Shown here: one piece after another, positions 24,977 to 34,892 of the stretch | How positions within the stretch are numbered: position 1 is the first letter of the stretch | Layout: the number at the start of each line of letters is the position of its first letter | The notes under the pieces: model-generated | What the model saw: the letters and a program-made list of their open reading frames with translations, nothing else | Told to the model about the DNA's origin: nothing | Database searches by the model: none | Translations under genes and position numbers: made by a program | Source of the DNA: DYRB01 sp963709645 | GTDB lineage: Bacteria; Pseudomonadota; Gammaproteobacteria; Chromatiales; Chromatiaceae | Assembly (NCBI GenBank): GCA_963709645.1 | Contig: CAVPXP010000010.1 | Location: 107,646-171,645 of the forward strand | Direction of reading: 5' to 3' | DNA: 64,000 bases

Positions 24977-27900
24977 TTAGGGCGCCGACTCCCCCGCGGC
25001 CGCTAACCCTTCAGGGTCCTGCGCAACCTGGGCCCCCGGGATCTCCCTGGGCGCCAAGAGCATGTAAAAGGCCGGGACCACATAGAGGGTGAAGAGGGTC
25101 CCGATGCCCAGCCCCGAGGCGATGACCAGCCCGATGTCGAAGCGGCTCACAGCGCCTGGGCCACTCGCTATAAGCAATGGGACCATGGCGACCACCATCG
25201 ACACCGTGGTCATGAGGATGGGGCGCAGCCGGATACGTGCAGCCTCCTCCACCGCCGCCGCCTTGGGCAGCCCCCGGTGCTCCCGCAACTGGTTGGCGAA
25301 TTCAACGATGAGGATGCCGTTCTTGGCCACCAAGCCGATCAGGGTGATGAGACCGACCTGCGTGTAGATGTTGACGCTGGCAAACCCCAGAGTGAGGAAG
25401 GCCACGGCCCCGAAAATGGACATGGGGACCGAGACCAGGATGATGAGCGGGTCGCGCCAGCTCTCGAATTGGGCCGCCAGGACCAGGTAGATGACCAGCA
25501 GCGACATGAAGAAGGTGAGCACCAGCGCGCTGCCCTGCTTGGCATACTGGCGCGACTGGCCCATGAAGTCCCAGGCATAGCCGCGGGGCAGGACCTCGCT
25601 GGCCTGCTGCTCCAGGTAGGCGATGGCATCCCCCAGCGTTACCCCGGGGGCCATGATGCCCTCCAGGTTCACGGAATTGAGCTGCTGGAACTGGCTGCGC
25701 TGACTGGGCTCGACCTGCTCCTCGAAGCGGACCAGGCTGCCCAGGGGAACCAGCGCCCCGCTCGCCGCCCGCACGTAGTAGTCGTCCAGCATGGACGGGT
25801 CAAGCCGGTCAGAACGGGCAGCCTGGGGTATGACCTGATAGCTGCGCTCCGCCAGGCTGAAGCGGTTGACATAGCCCTCGCCCAACATCAGGGACAGGTT
25901 GCGGCCGATCTCACGCATGCTGATCCCCAGGTCGCCGGCCCGGTCGCGGTCGATGAGGATGCGGGTGCGGGGCCGCGTAAACTCCACGGACTTCCGCAGG
26001 AACAGGAACTTGCCGCTGCCCATGGCGCGACCGACCAGGTCTCCTGCGACCCTGTCCAGTTCGGTGTAGTCGGCCTCGGTGGTCAGGACAAACTGCATGG
26101 GAAAGCCGCGCCCGGCCCCCGGCAGGCTGGGACGCGGAAAGACGGCCACGTCCACCCCGCTGATCGCCTTGAGCTTGCCCTGGAGCTCCGGCATCACCTC
26201 CATCTGGGAACGAGAGCGCTCCGAGGCCGATGGCATCTTGAAGCCGCCAAAGGTGACGCTGGGGTCGCCCCCCATCCCCACCAGAATGAAGCCCTCCTTG
26301 TACTCCGGGATGGTCTCGAAGACCTTGAGGATCTCGTCCACATAGGTGGTGCTGTACTCCACCGTGGCAGTCTGGGGCCCGATCGCCTGAAAAAAGAGGA
26401 TGCTCTGGTCCTCTGTCGGGGCCAGCTCGTTGCGGCTGGTCGTGAACATGAACCAGATGCTGACCAGGATGACGGCGGCGAAGACCAGCATCACCACCGG
26501 GTAGCGCAGCAGGCCGTGCAGGGAGCGGCCATAGGCATTGGCAAGCCAGGTGAAGAAGCGCTCCACGCCGCGTTCGAAGGCCCCCGCCTGCCCCGCAGGC
26601 TTAAGGACCCGGCCGCTCAGCATGGGGGACAGCGTCAGGGCCACCACGCCGGAGACGAGCACAGCGGCGGCCAGCGAGAAGGCAAACTCGGTGAAGAGGG
26701 TCCCGACCAACCCGCCCATGAAGCCAATGGGGGCATAGACGGCGACCAGGGTCGTGGTCATGGCGATGATGGGGACGGCCAGTTCCCGGGCACCCTTGAT
26801 CGCCGCTGTGGTGCGGTCCTCCCCCTCCTCGATGTGCCTGTGCACGTTTTCCACCACCACGATGGCGTCATCCACCACCAGACCGATGGCCAGGACCATG
26901 GCCAGCAGGGTGAGCAGGTTGATGGAGAAGCCCAGGGTCAGCATCAGGAAGGCACCGCCAATCAGGGACAGGGGCACGGCGACCGCCGGGACCAAGGCCG
27001 CGCGCATGGACCCCAGACTCAGAAAGATCACCAGCAGCACGATCAGCACGGCCTCCCCCAGGGTGGTAAAGACCTCGCGGATGGAATCCCGGATGAAGCC
27101 GCTGGCGTCGTAGGGGATGAAGACCGAGAGCCCCTCCGGGAGCTGGGCGCGGATGTCCGGCAGGAGCTCGTGGATCTTCCCGGCCACGGTCAAGGGATTG
27201 GCCCCCGGGGCCTGTTCGATGCCGACGAAGATGGCCGGGATGCCCTTGTAGAGCGTCGTGGTGTCGTAGTCCTGGGCCCCCAGCTCGATCCTGGCCACGT
27301 CCTCCAGCCGCACCAGGGTCTGGCCGTCGGTACGCAGCACCAGGTTGCGGAAGTCCTCCTCCCGGCTCACATCGGTATCCGCGCTCAAGTCCACGGCGAA
27401 ATAGTGATCTTTGAGCCCGCCGACGCCGGCCAGGTAGTTGTTGCCGAGCAGGACCGCCTCGACGTCGGTCGGCGTCACCCCCAGCGAGGCCATGCGTCTG
27501 GGATCGAGCCAGACGCGCATCGCAAAGGTCTTGTTGCCGATCAGCCCTGCCTTGGCGACCCCAGGGACGGCCTGGAGCTGGGGCTGGACGACCCGCAGCA
27601 GGTAATCGGTGATCTGGGACTGGTCCATGTCCTTGCTGTAGAAGGCCATGTACATCAGGGCCGTGGCATCGCCGGTGGTGGAGTCGATGACCGGGTCCTC
27701 GGCCTCCCGCGGCAAGACGTTGCGCTGGCTCGCGACCTTGGCCTGAATCTCGGCCACCGCGGATTTAGGGTCGTAGTTGAGGACCATGTGGGCCTCGATG
27801 GTGGACTGGCCCTGAACGCTGGTCGAGGTAAGGTAGTCGATGCCCGCCGCCTCGGCGACGGCCTGCTGCAGGGGCGCGGTGATGAAGGACTTGACCAGAT

Positions 27901-28069
27901 CCCCGCCGGCCCCTGGGTAGCTGGTGCTGATGGTGACCACCGTGTCCTTGGTCTCCGGATACTGGCGCACCTCCAAGGCGAACAGGGAGCGCAGGCCAAG
28001 CACCAGGATCAGCAGGCTGACTACGCTGGCCAGGACCGGTCGGCGGATGAAGATGTCGGTGAATTTCAT
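24977..28069 (-). CDS. HAE1-type RND efflux pump, inner-membrane subunit
   Basis: A 1030-residue RND permease of usual length. It opens with FTDIFIRRPVLASVVSLLIL and has the two large periplasmic domains and 12 expected helices. LAIGLVVDDAIVVVENVHRH carries the proton-relay Asp pair of TM4. SEFESW-like AAQFESWRDP and GLVAKNGILIVEFANQLRE are also typical. It exports hydrophobic or amphiphilic compounds using the proton gradient, with the adaptor encoded 4 bp upstream. No outer-membrane channel gene is adjacent, so it probably uses a TolC encoded elsewhere. Substrate is unknown. It is convergent with the two-component system genes, 9 bp away. Confidence 0.96.
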   Translation of the reverse strand: MKFTDIFIRRPVLASVVSLLILVLGLRSLFALEVRQYPETKDTVVTISTSYPGAGGDLVKSFITAPLQQAVAEAAGIDYLTSTSVQGQSTIEAHMVLNYDPKSAVAEIQAKVASQRNVLPREAEDPVIDSTTGDATALMYMAFYSKDMDQSQITDYLLRVVQPQLQAVPGVAKAGLIGNKTFAMRVWLDPRRMASLGVTPTDVEAVLLGNNYLAGVGGLKDHYFAVDLSADTDVSREEDFRNLVLRTDGQTLVRLEDVARIELGAQDYDTTTLYKGIPAIFVGIEQAPGANPLTVAGKIHELLPDIRAQLPEGLSVFIPYDASGFIRDSIREVFTTLGEAVLIVLLVIFLSLGSMRAALVPAVAVPLSLIGGAFLMLTLGFSINLLTLLAMVLAIGLVVDDAIVVVENVHRHIEEGEDRTTAAIKGARELAVPIIAMTTTLVAVYAPIGFMGGLVGTLFTEFAFSLAAAVLVSGVVALTLSPMLSGRVLKPAGQAGAFERGVERFFTWLANAYGRSLHGLLRYPVVMLVFAAVILVSIWFMFTTSRNELAPTEDQSILFFQAIGPQTATVEYSTTYVDEILKVFETIPEYKEGFILVGMGGDPSVTFGGFKMPSASERSRSQMEVMPELQGKLKAISGVDVAVFPRPSLPGAGRGFPMQFVLTTEADYTELDRVAGDLVGRAMGSGKFLFLRKSVEFTRPRTRILIDRDRAGDLGISMREIGRNLSLMLGEGYVNRFSLAERSYQVIPQAARSDRLDPSMLDDYYVRAASGALVPLGSLVRFEEQVEPSQRSQFQQLNSVNLEGIMAPGVTLGDAIAYLEQQASEVLPRGYAWDFMGQSRQYAKQGSALVLTFFMSLLVIYLVLAAQFESWRDPLIILVSVPMSIFGAVAFLTLGFASVNIYTQVGLITLIGLVAKNGILIVEFANQLREHRGLPKAAAVEEAARIRLRPILMTTVSMVVAMVPLLIASGPGAVSRFDIGLVIASGLGIGTLFTLYVVPAFYMLLAPREIPGAQVAQDPEGLAAAGESAP

Positions 28070-28073
28070 GGGT

Positions 28074-29171
28074 TCAGGGGCCCATGGGCGCCGCGGCTGC
28101 CGGGACCACCGAATCGTCGATCTTGATCTCTTGGCCGTTGCGCAGCTTCACCTGCCCAGCGGCCACCACGCGATCCCCATTGGTCAGGCCGGTGAGGACC
28201 TCCACCCGCCCCCCTTGGGCGGCGCCTGTGGTCACCGGCCGGCGCTGGACCTGAGGCTTGCCGTCCTTCTCTTCGATGAGGAAGACACTGCTGCCGTAAG
28301 GGGCAAAGGTGATGGCCGTACGCGGAAGGGTCAGAACGCCTTCGCGCGGCGGGAGCAGGGTGCCGACCTCGGCAAACATCCCGGGACGCAGGATCTGGTC
28401 CGGATTGGTCAGGGTCGCGCGCACCTGCATATTTCGGGTCTTTACGTCTACGCCGGAGTCGATGGCACTGATGCGGCCCTCGAACTCCCGACCGGGGTAG
28501 GCTGCCACGGTGGCGAGAACCGCCTGGCCCACCGAGACCTGGGTCAGCTCCCGCTCCGGCAGCGAATAGTCGGCGTACACGGGGTCCAGGGTGTTCAGTA
28601 CCACGATGGGGGAGCCGGCGGGGAGGTACTCGCCCAGGTCGACCTTGCGAATCCCCAGGCGCCCGGCGAAGGGTGCGACGATGCGCTTCTTGGCGATGGT
28701 CGCCCGCTTCGCGGCGACTGCCGCCTCGGCCCCCTCAAGCTGGGCCTTGGCCTCGTCGTAATCGGATTGGGAGGTGGAGCGGTCCTTGAGTAAGGACTGC
28801 AGACGCTTGACCTTGATCTGGGCCAGGTCGCGCTGGGCCAGTAACCCGAGCAGATCGGCCTGGTCCACGGCGTCGTCGATCTGGACCAGGACCTCGCCGG
28901 CCTTGACCATCTGCCCGGATTCGAAGCGGATCTCCCGCACCAGACCGGGGACTTCGTTGGCCACATCGATCCCTTGGACGGCCACCAGGCTGCCCACGGA
29001 CTCCAGGCGTGGGCCCCAGGTCTCGGACTCCACCCGGGCGGAGGCGACCACCGGCGGCGGGGGCGGACCCTGCATGGCTGCCTGCTGCTGTTGCTGAAGC
29101 TGCTTCCAGCCGAAGATGCCACCCAGGACGGCCCCCAGGAACAGCAGAACAAGGAAAATGCGGAGAATCAT
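28074..29171 (-). CDS. RND efflux periplasmic adaptor (membrane fusion protein)
   Basis: A 365-residue MFP with an N-terminal membrane anchor (LRIFLVLLFLGAVLGGIFGW), a Gln-rich linker, lipoyl half-motifs (ALVAVQGIDVANEVPGLVRE, IVAPFAGRLGIRKVDLGEYL), a coiled-coil hairpin at about 100-150 (LAQRDLAQIKVKRLQSLLKD), and beta-barrel and membrane-proximal domains. It bridges the RND pump encoded 4 bp downstream to an outer-membrane channel. The pair is translationally close and probably one operon starting near 29171. Confidence 0.95.
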   Translation of the reverse strand: MILRIFLVLLFLGAVLGGIFGWKQLQQQQQAAMQGPPPPPVVASARVESETWGPRLESVGSLVAVQGIDVANEVPGLVREIRFESGQMVKAGEVLVQIDDAVDQADLLGLLAQRDLAQIKVKRLQSLLKDRSTSQSDYDEAKAQLEGAEAAVAAKRATIAKKRIVAPFAGRLGIRKVDLGEYLPAGSPIVVLNTLDPVYADYSLPERELTQVSVGQAVLATVAAYPGREFEGRISAIDSGVDVKTRNMQVRATLTNPDQILRPGMFAEVGTLLPPREGVLTLPRTAITFAPYGSSVFLIEEKDGKPQVQRRPVTTGAAQGGRVEVLTGLTNGDRVVAAGQVKLRNGQEIKIDDSVVPAAAAPMGP

Positions 29172-29350
29172 GGGGCCAGGGTCCGGGCGGGCGATGCGTT
29201 TGCATCCGGGGATTCGGGATTATACATGCGGGACAAATGCGCCGATGACGCCTCAACCATGGCGTCGCCAGGGTCTCTCGGTCAGGCTCCTAGGCCCTGG
29301 ACGAATCTCCGTCGCAGCTCGATGCCGAGATGCGGGATGGTTGGCCTCGA

Positions 29351-30142
29351 TCAGCTCGCGGACTTCACTTCGGGCCCCTCATCGCAGGCGGGGTCGGGGT
29401 CAAGCTCGCAGCGAGCCAGCTCGGGCAGGTGGTCGAAGTGCCCGGTAATACCGTTGCGCTCCAGGGCCGCGGACATGGCTTCGATGCGCTGGTCCATGAC
29501 ATGGATGTGGTCGAGCATGCGATTGACGGCGTTGGCCACGGGGTCCGGGGCGTCGCGGGTCGCACCGTAGGCGTCGAAGCCGATCCGCTTGGCCGTATCG
29601 GCCCGCCGCTGGGTCTGGACATCGTCGGAGCGCTCGACGACGCGTCCTGGTATCCCGACCACGGTGGCGCCGGCGGGAACGGCCTTGACGACCACGGCGT
29701 TGGACCCGATTCGAGCCCCGTCGCCGACCTCGATGGGCCCCAGGACCTTGGCCCCAGCCCCAACCACCACGTCTCGGCCGAGGGTCGGGTGGCGCTTGCC
29801 CTTCTGCCAGCTCGTGCCGCCAAGGGTCACACCGTGGTAGAGCGTGCAATCGTCGCCGATCACCGCGGTCTCGCCGATCACCACCCCCATGCCGTGATCG
29901 ATGAAGAAGCGCCGCCCGATCTGGGCCCCAGGGTGGATCTCGATCCCGGTAAACAGCCGGGCGATGTTGGAGAAGAAGCGCGCCAGCCACTTGAACCCCG
30001 TCTGCCATAGGGCATGGGAGGCACGATGCATCAAGACCGCGTGCACACCAGGGTAGGTGGTAAAGACTTCAAAGCTGGTCCGGGCGGCCGGGTCGCGCTC
30101 GAATACGCACCGGATGTCCTCTCTCAACCGCTCGAACATCAT
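29351..30142 (-). CDS. cysE: Serine O-acetyltransferase CysE
   Basis: A protein of about 263 residues that makes O-acetylserine, the cysteine precursor. The start is one of two adjacent Met codons (30142 or 30139). MFERLREDIRCVFERDPAA is typical of the short CysE group. The left-handed beta-helix hexapeptide region includes GIEIHPGAQIGRRFFIDHG, VVIGETAVIGDDCTLYHGVT and GGTSWQKGKRHP with catalytic His residues. The tail is longer than usual and ends with an acidic segment. It lies 10 bp downstream of trmJ, the common gammaproteobacterial order, but iscR and iscS do not follow. Confidence 0.95.
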   Translation of the reverse strand: MMFERLREDIRCVFERDPAARTSFEVFTTYPGVHAVLMHRASHALWQTGFKWLARFFSNIARLFTGIEIHPGAQIGRRFFIDHGMGVVIGETAVIGDDCTLYHGVTLGGTSWQKGKRHPTLGRDVVVGAGAKVLGPIEVGDGARIGSNAVVVKAVPAGATVVGIPGRVVERSDDVQTQRRADTAKRIGFDAYGATRDAPDPVANAVNRMLDHIHVMDQRIEAMSAALERNGITGHFDHLPELARCELDPDPACDEGPEVKSAS

Positions 30143-30152
30143 CGCCCGACCC

Positions 30153-30998
30153 TCACTGCTCGCCGTCCCCCGACTCGGGGGCCGACAGTGTACCCAAAGC
30201 GGGTCCCTCCTGGGCACCGGCGAAACCTGTACCTTGCCTCCCCTGCAGCTTGCGCCCTTGGGCAGCGCTCAGGATGCCGCGCAGAATGTTGACCTCCACC
30301 CGATCCGGGCGGGCGCGATTGAACAATCGACGCAGGCGTTGACGTAGCCGGTGGGATTGCTCGGGGTGGCTGAAGCCAAGATCCGCCATCGTCTGGGCCA
30401 GGTGGGCATGCAGCCCCTCCAGTTCCTCCGCCGGGGCCGGTTCCGCCTCCGAGCTCTGGCGTGCCTCGGGTGCAGCCGCCGACAGCGACCTGAAAACCTC
30501 ATAGGCGAAGACCTGGGCGGCGGCTGCCAGGTTGAGGGAGCTGAACCCCGGGTGGGTCGGAATGTGTGCCAGGTAGTGGCACCTCGCCAGCTCTTCGTTG
30601 CTGAGCCCGGACGACTCACGGCCCAGGATCAAGGCCACCTCGCCCTCCCTAGCCTCGGCCACCAAGAGGGCGCCGCAGGCCTGCGGGTGGAGTTGAGGCC
30701 AGTCCAGATGGCGCAGACGGGCACTGGTCCCGACCACCAGGCGGCAGCCGGCCAGGGCCTCAGGGAGAGTCTGGTGGATGGATGCGGCGGCCAGCAGGTC
30801 GTCCGCCCCGCTGGCCCGCGCGATGGCCTCGGCGTCGAGGGTGCAGCGCGGGTTGACGATGTCGAGCCGGGTCAGCCCCATGGTCTTCATGGCCCGGGCA
30901 ACGGCCCCGATGTTGCCTGGATGGGTCGGCTCCACCAGTACGAAACGGATGCGGCCCAATGGGCTTTCGAGACCCGAATTACCGGCACACTGAGTCAT
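30153..30998 (-). CDS. trmJ: tRNA (cytidine/uridine-2'-O-)-methyltransferase TrmJ
   Basis: A 281-residue SPOUT methyltransferase for ribose methylation at position 32 of tRNAs. The motifs are IRFVLVEPTHPGNIGAVARA, the knot region GEVALILGRESSGLSNEEL, and HIPTHPGFSSLNLAAAAQVF. The C-terminal region after about 170 is longer and Ala/Glu-rich, ending in a helical NRARPDRVEVNILRGILSAA segment. It is divergent from suhB with a 62-bp shared promoter region, as in many gammaproteobacteria, and is followed by cysE. Confidence 0.95.
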   Translation of the reverse strand: MTQCAGNSGLESPLGRIRFVLVEPTHPGNIGAVARAMKTMGLTRLDIVNPRCTLDAEAIARASGADDLLAAASIHQTLPEALAGCRLVVGTSARLRHLDWPQLHPQACGALLVAEAREGEVALILGRESSGLSNEELARCHYLAHIPTHPGFSSLNLAAAAQVFAYEVFRSLSAAAPEARQSSEAEPAPAEELEGLHAHLAQTMADLGFSHPEQSHRLRQRLRRLFNRARPDRVEVNILRGILSAAQGRKLQGRQGTGFAGAQEGPALGTLSAPESGDGEQ

Positions 30999-31060
30999 GG
31001 CGCACTACGACCTGTTGTCAAGCTTTAATACATCAAGCGCTTAGAGTATCGTGGCGCGCC

Positions 31061-31864
31061 ATGCACCCAACCCTCAATATCGCCGTCCGCGCTGCGCGCA
31101 GCGCCGGACGCATCCTGATGCGCTCCTACGAGCGCACCGAACAGCTTACGATCGAGACCAAGGGCCGCAACGACTTCGTCAGCGAGGTCGACCGCGCAGC
31201 CGAAGCGGCCATCGTTCAGGAACTGCGCAGCAAATTCCCGGATCACGCCGTCCTCGGAGAGGAGGGGGGTCAGCAGGGGGGACGCAGCACCGAGTTCGAG
31301 TGGATCATCGACCCTCTTGACGGCACCACCAATTACCTCCACGGCTTCCCGCAGTTCTCCATTTCCATTGCCATGAAATACCGCGGGCAATTGGAGCATG
31401 GAGTGGTCTACGACCCGCTTCGCGAGGAACTCTTCACCGCCACCCGCGGGCGCGGGGCCCACCTCAACGACCGCCGCCTGCGCGTAACCAAACGCCCGGG
31501 CATCGAAGGCGCCCTGCTGGGCACGGGTATCCCCTACCGGGATCTGGGTCATATCGACGCCTACCTCGGCATGCTCAAGGCCCTGCTCGCGGACAGCGCC
31601 GGAGTCCGCCGCCCGGGCTCCGCGGCCCTGGACTTTGCCTACGTCGCAGCCGGACGCCTGGACGGCTTCTGGGAGCTAGGGCTCTCGCCCTGGGACTTCG
31701 CCGCCGGCGCCCTGCTGATCACCGAGGCCGGCGGTACCGTGACCGACCTCGCCGGCGGCGACCGCTATCTGGACACGGGCAACGTGGTGGCAGGCAACCT
31801 CAAGCTGCACGCCGCCCTGATCCAGCGCATCCGCCCCTTCCTCGGCCCCGCCCTAAGGGCCTGA
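31061..31864 (+). CDS. suhB: Inositol-1-monophosphatase SuhB
   Basis: A 267-residue Mg2+-dependent phosphatase starting at 31061 (MHPTLNIAVRAARSAG). Metal-site motifs are ILGEEG-like AVLGEEGG, WIIDPLDGTTNYLHG and the late WELGLSPWDFAAGALLITEA. SuhB hydrolyses inositol monophosphate and in E. coli also joins the rRNA antitermination complex. Upstream in-frame codons back to 30959 belong to the promoter region and trmJ start, and are excluded. A hairpin-forming segment at about 31924-31953 may terminate transcription for both suhB and the convergent secF. Confidence 0.96.
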   Translation: MHPTLNIAVRAARSAGRILMRSYERTEQLTIETKGRNDFVSEVDRAAEAAIVQELRSKFPDHAVLGEEGGQQGGRSTEFEWIIDPLDGTTNYLHGFPQFSISIAMKYRGQLEHGVVYDPLREELFTATRGRGAHLNDRRLRVTKRPGIEGALLGTGIPYRDLGHIDAYLGMLKALLADSAGVRRPGSAALDFAYVAAGRLDGFWELGLSPWDFAAGALLITEAGGTVTDLAGGDRYLDTGNVVAGNLKLHAALIQRIRPFLGPALRA

Positions 31865-31952
31865 ATCCAGGGCCCGCCCGATCGCCGGGGGCCACCCGCC
31901 GCCGCTCTGCCGGCAAACCGGATGAGGGCGGAAGCGCCCTGGGCGTCCCGCC

Positions 31953-32888
31953 CTAGGGTAACCCATCCAGGACCTCGCCCTCCTTCTTGACCGGCATCAT
32001 GTCCGCACGGCTGATCCCGAGCATCAGGGCCGCGCTGCTGGCCACATAGATCGACGAGTAGGTCCCCACGCCGATACCTACCAACAGGGCCAGGGCGAAA
32101 CCATGGATCACCGCGCCGCCGAAAAGGAAGAGGGCGAGGACGGTGATGAAGGTGGTCCCGCTGGTCATGATGGTCCGCGACAGGGTGTCATTGACTGCAA
32201 GGTTCACGATCTCCACCGGCCCGCCCTTGCGCACCTTGCGGAAGTTCTCGCGGATGCGGTCGTAGATGACGATGGTGTCGTTGAGCGAATAGCCAATCAC
32301 CGCCAGCACCGCCGCCAGGACCGTCAGGTCGAACTCGATCTGGAAGAGGGAGAAGACGGCCACGGTAACGATGACGTCGTGAATCGTGGCGATGACCGCT
32401 CCCACCGCATAGCGGTACTCAAAGCGCAGGGCCACGTAGATCAGAATGCCGATGAGAGAGTAGAGGACAGCAAGCCCGCCCTGCTCCGCCAGATCCTTGC
32501 CCACCTGGGGCCCGACGAACTCCACCCGTCGCAGATCCACCTGGCCTTGAGCCGCTGCGCTCAGGGCCTGGAAGACCGTATCGCTCAGGACGGCCGTATC
32601 CGCCGCTCCCCTGGGCGGCAGGCGGATCAGCACATCCCGGGACGAGCCGAAGTTCTGCACCGTCGCCCCGCCGAAGCCGGCCTGGTCCAGCGTCGCCCGC
32701 ACCTCGGTCAGCTCTACCGGCGACTTGTAGCCGATCTCGAGCAGCGTCCCGCCGGTAAAATCCAGGCCGAAGTTGAAGCCCTGGAACAGGATCGAGCCGA
32801 TGGCAAGCACGTTGACCGCGGTGGACAGGATCATCGCCTGCCCCTTGTACCGCATGAAATCGATATTCGTCTTCTGGAAGAATTCCAT
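31953..32888 (-). CDS. secF: Protein translocase subunit SecF
   Basis: A 311-residue membrane protein that forms the SecDF complex, using proton motive force to help pull preproteins through SecYEG. It has an N-terminal helix, a P4-like periplasmic domain with GLDFTGGTLLEIGYKSPVE, then five helices with AVLAVIGYSLNDTIVIYDRI, the conserved SecF motif, and SRTIMTSGTTFITVLALFLF. It lies 13 bp downstream of secD. Length is typical. It is the last gene of the tgt-yajC-secD-secF unit. Confidence 0.97.
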   Translation of the reverse strand: MEFFQKTNIDFMRYKGQAMILSTAVNVLAIGSILFQGFNFGLDFTGGTLLEIGYKSPVELTEVRATLDQAGFGGATVQNFGSSRDVLIRLPPRGAADTAVLSDTVFQALSAAAQGQVDLRRVEFVGPQVGKDLAEQGGLAVLYSLIGILIYVALRFEYRYAVGAVIATIHDVIVTVAVFSLFQIEFDLTVLAAVLAVIGYSLNDTIVIYDRIRENFRKVRKGGPVEIVNLAVNDTLSRTIMTSGTTFITVLALFLFGGAVIHGFALALLVGIGVGTYSSIYVASSAALMLGISRADMMPVKKEGEVLDGLP

Positions 32889-32901
32889 GGCGTTCTGACC
32901 C

Positions 32902-34761
32902 CTAGATGGAGAGCTTGGACAGGCGGCGGCCGCCGTAGACGAGATTGATCATCGCTCGGCTGATCAGCAAGGCCGTGAAGACCGATGTCAGGATGCCGAT
33001 GGACAGGGTCACCGCGAAGCCCTTGATCGGCCCAGTCCCGAAGCTGAACAGGACCACGCCAGCGATCAGGGTAGTGATATTGGCGTCGATGATGGTGGAC
33101 AGGGCCTTCTCGAAGCCGGCCTGGATACTCGCCTGGGGCGAGCTGCCGTTGCGCAGCTCCTCGCGGATGCGTTCGAAGATCAGCACGTTCGCGTCCACCG
33201 CCATGCCGACGGTGAGCAGGATACCGGCGATTCCGGGCAGGGTCAGGGTCGCCTGGAGGAACCCCAGGATCGCGAGCAGGAGAAGAATATTGGCCGTCAG
33301 GGTGAGGTCCGCGATGAGGCCGAAGACCCCGTAGTAGAAGACCATGAAGACCGCCACCGTCGCGAAGCCGATGAGTACGGCGCGGAAACCCTGGTCGATG
33401 TTGTCCTGGCCGAGGGATGGCCCGATGGTGCGTTCCTCGATGATCTGGATCGGCGCGGCCAGGGCACCGGCACGCAGCAGCAGGGCCAGGTTGTGGGCCT
33501 CTTCCGGGCTGTCGAGACCCGTGGTCTGGAAGCGCCGCCCGAAGGGCTCCAGGATGTTGGCGATACTGATGACTTCCTCGCTCAGGACCTGGCGCTTGAT
33601 CAGCTCACCGTCCGCCCCGCGGCTGGTGACGGTGCGGTTTTCTATGAAGACCACCGCCATGGGCTTGCTGACGTTCTCGGTGGTCACCTCGCGCATGCGC
33701 CGACCGCCCTGCTCGTCCAGACTCACGGAGACCATCGGCTGGCCGGAGCGGGAGTCGAAGCCGGCGGCGGCATCGGTGATCTGGTTGCCGGTGACGATGA
33801 CCCGCCGGCTGAGCAGGACCGGGGACCCGTTGCGCTCCTCGTAGAGCCTGCTTCCCGGCGGGACCCGGCCCTCGACGGCGTCCTGGACGCTGTGCTCGGT
33901 GTCCACCAGGCGGTACTCCAGGGTCGCGGTGGCACCCAGGATCTCCTTGATCCGCGCCGGGTCCTGGGCACCGGGGAGCTGGACCACGATGCGCCGGTCG
34001 CCCTGGCGCTGGATAATCGGCTCCGCTACCCCCAGGGCATTGACGCGGTTGCGGAGCGTCGTGATGTTCTGCTCCAGGGCGAAGGTTTCGGTCTGCTTGA
34101 TCTCCGCCGGGGCCATGGCCGCGATCAGGGTGGCCGCCTCCCCTTCGCCCTCGGCCTCAAGGCCCAGGGTACGGAATTCCTCGTCAATCAGCGCCACGGC
34201 CTTGTCCCGATTCTCGGTGTCTGGGAACCTGACGACGATGCGCCCGGCATCTGTCCCTACGGTCAGGTAGCGCACCTTCTCCTTGCGCAGCAGGGTGCGA
34301 ATGTCGTTGGTGTAGCGCTCCCGGGCCTGGGCCACGGCCGCGTCCATGTCCACGTCGATCAGGACGTGGATGCCCCCGCGCAGGTCCAGTCCGAGGAACA
34401 TCGGCCGCACCCCCAGGGCCCTCAGCCAGCCGGGCAGGTCGGGGGAAAGTGTCATAGCGCCGTTGTAGTGCTCCGAGAGGGTCCCATCGATGACCTCCTG
34501 ACCCTTGAGCTGGTCGCCGCTGGCCGCAAAGCGGACCAGCAGCTTGCCCCCGTGCGCCGGCTCGATCGCCTTGAAGGGGACCTTGGCATTCTCCAGCGCG
34601 GCCTTGATCTCGCCGGCACTGGCTTCCGTGACCTCGCCCCCGCGGGCGGCAGTCACCTCGATGGAGGGGTCCTGGGAAAAGACGTTGGGGAGGGCCAGGA
34701 GGAGTCCGGCCAGGACCGTGGCCAGGAGCAGCAGATTCTTCCACAAGGGGTATCGATTCAT
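32902..34761 (-). CDS. secD: Protein translocase subunit SecD
   Basis: A 619-residue protein. Helix 1 (LLLLATVLAGLLLALPNVF) precedes the large P1 periplasmic domain, which includes GLDLRGGIHVLIDVDMDAAV and QLPGAQDPARIKEILG. Five C-terminal helices carry GLIADLTLTANILLLLAILG, LPGIAGILLTVGMAVDANVL and FERIREELRNG. SecD and SecF together support late steps of protein export. Usual length is about 615. yajC lies 131 bp upstream. Confidence 0.97.
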   Translation of the reverse strand: MNRYPLWKNLLLLATVLAGLLLALPNVFSQDPSIEVTAARGGEVTEASAGEIKAALENAKVPFKAIEPAHGGKLLVRFAASGDQLKGQEVIDGTLSEHYNGAMTLSPDLPGWLRALGVRPMFLGLDLRGGIHVLIDVDMDAAVAQARERYTNDIRTLLRKEKVRYLTVGTDAGRIVVRFPDTENRDKAVALIDEEFRTLGLEAEGEGEAATLIAAMAPAEIKQTETFALEQNITTLRNRVNALGVAEPIIQRQGDRRIVVQLPGAQDPARIKEILGATATLEYRLVDTEHSVQDAVEGRVPPGSRLYEERNGSPVLLSRRVIVTGNQITDAAAGFDSRSGQPMVSVSLDEQGGRRMREVTTENVSKPMAVVFIENRTVTSRGADGELIKRQVLSEEVISIANILEPFGRRFQTTGLDSPEEAHNLALLLRAGALAAPIQIIEERTIGPSLGQDNIDQGFRAVLIGFATVAVFMVFYYGVFGLIADLTLTANILLLLAILGFLQATLTLPGIAGILLTVGMAVDANVLIFERIREELRNGSSPQASIQAGFEKALSTIIDANITTLIAGVVLFSFGTGPIKGFAVTLSIGILTSVFTALLISRAMINLVYGGRRLSKLSI

Positions 34762-34892
34762 CGGGGTTCCATTTGGATCGAAGGGTCGCGCGGGCCCCAG
34801 ACGGCCAATACCCAGGGCCTGGCCCTGGGTCAGCTGGCCCGCGGGAGCCAGAGGGGTGGCAGCAAACCGGGATACGAGCTTGGCAGCCGCCC

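Noticed and set aside
25277..28126. A 949-codon open frame on the + strand opposite the RND pump gene
   Set aside because: It is antisense to a clear RND permease and its composition (His/Gln/Asp/Gly-rich) is the usual shadow of a GC-rich gene.
29322..29365. Possible fourth copy of the repeat end (TTGGCCTCGATCAGCTCGCGG)
   Set aside because: Only about 20 bases resemble the inner block, the terminal GCTGATTAA motif is absent, and the segment overlaps the cysE 3' end.
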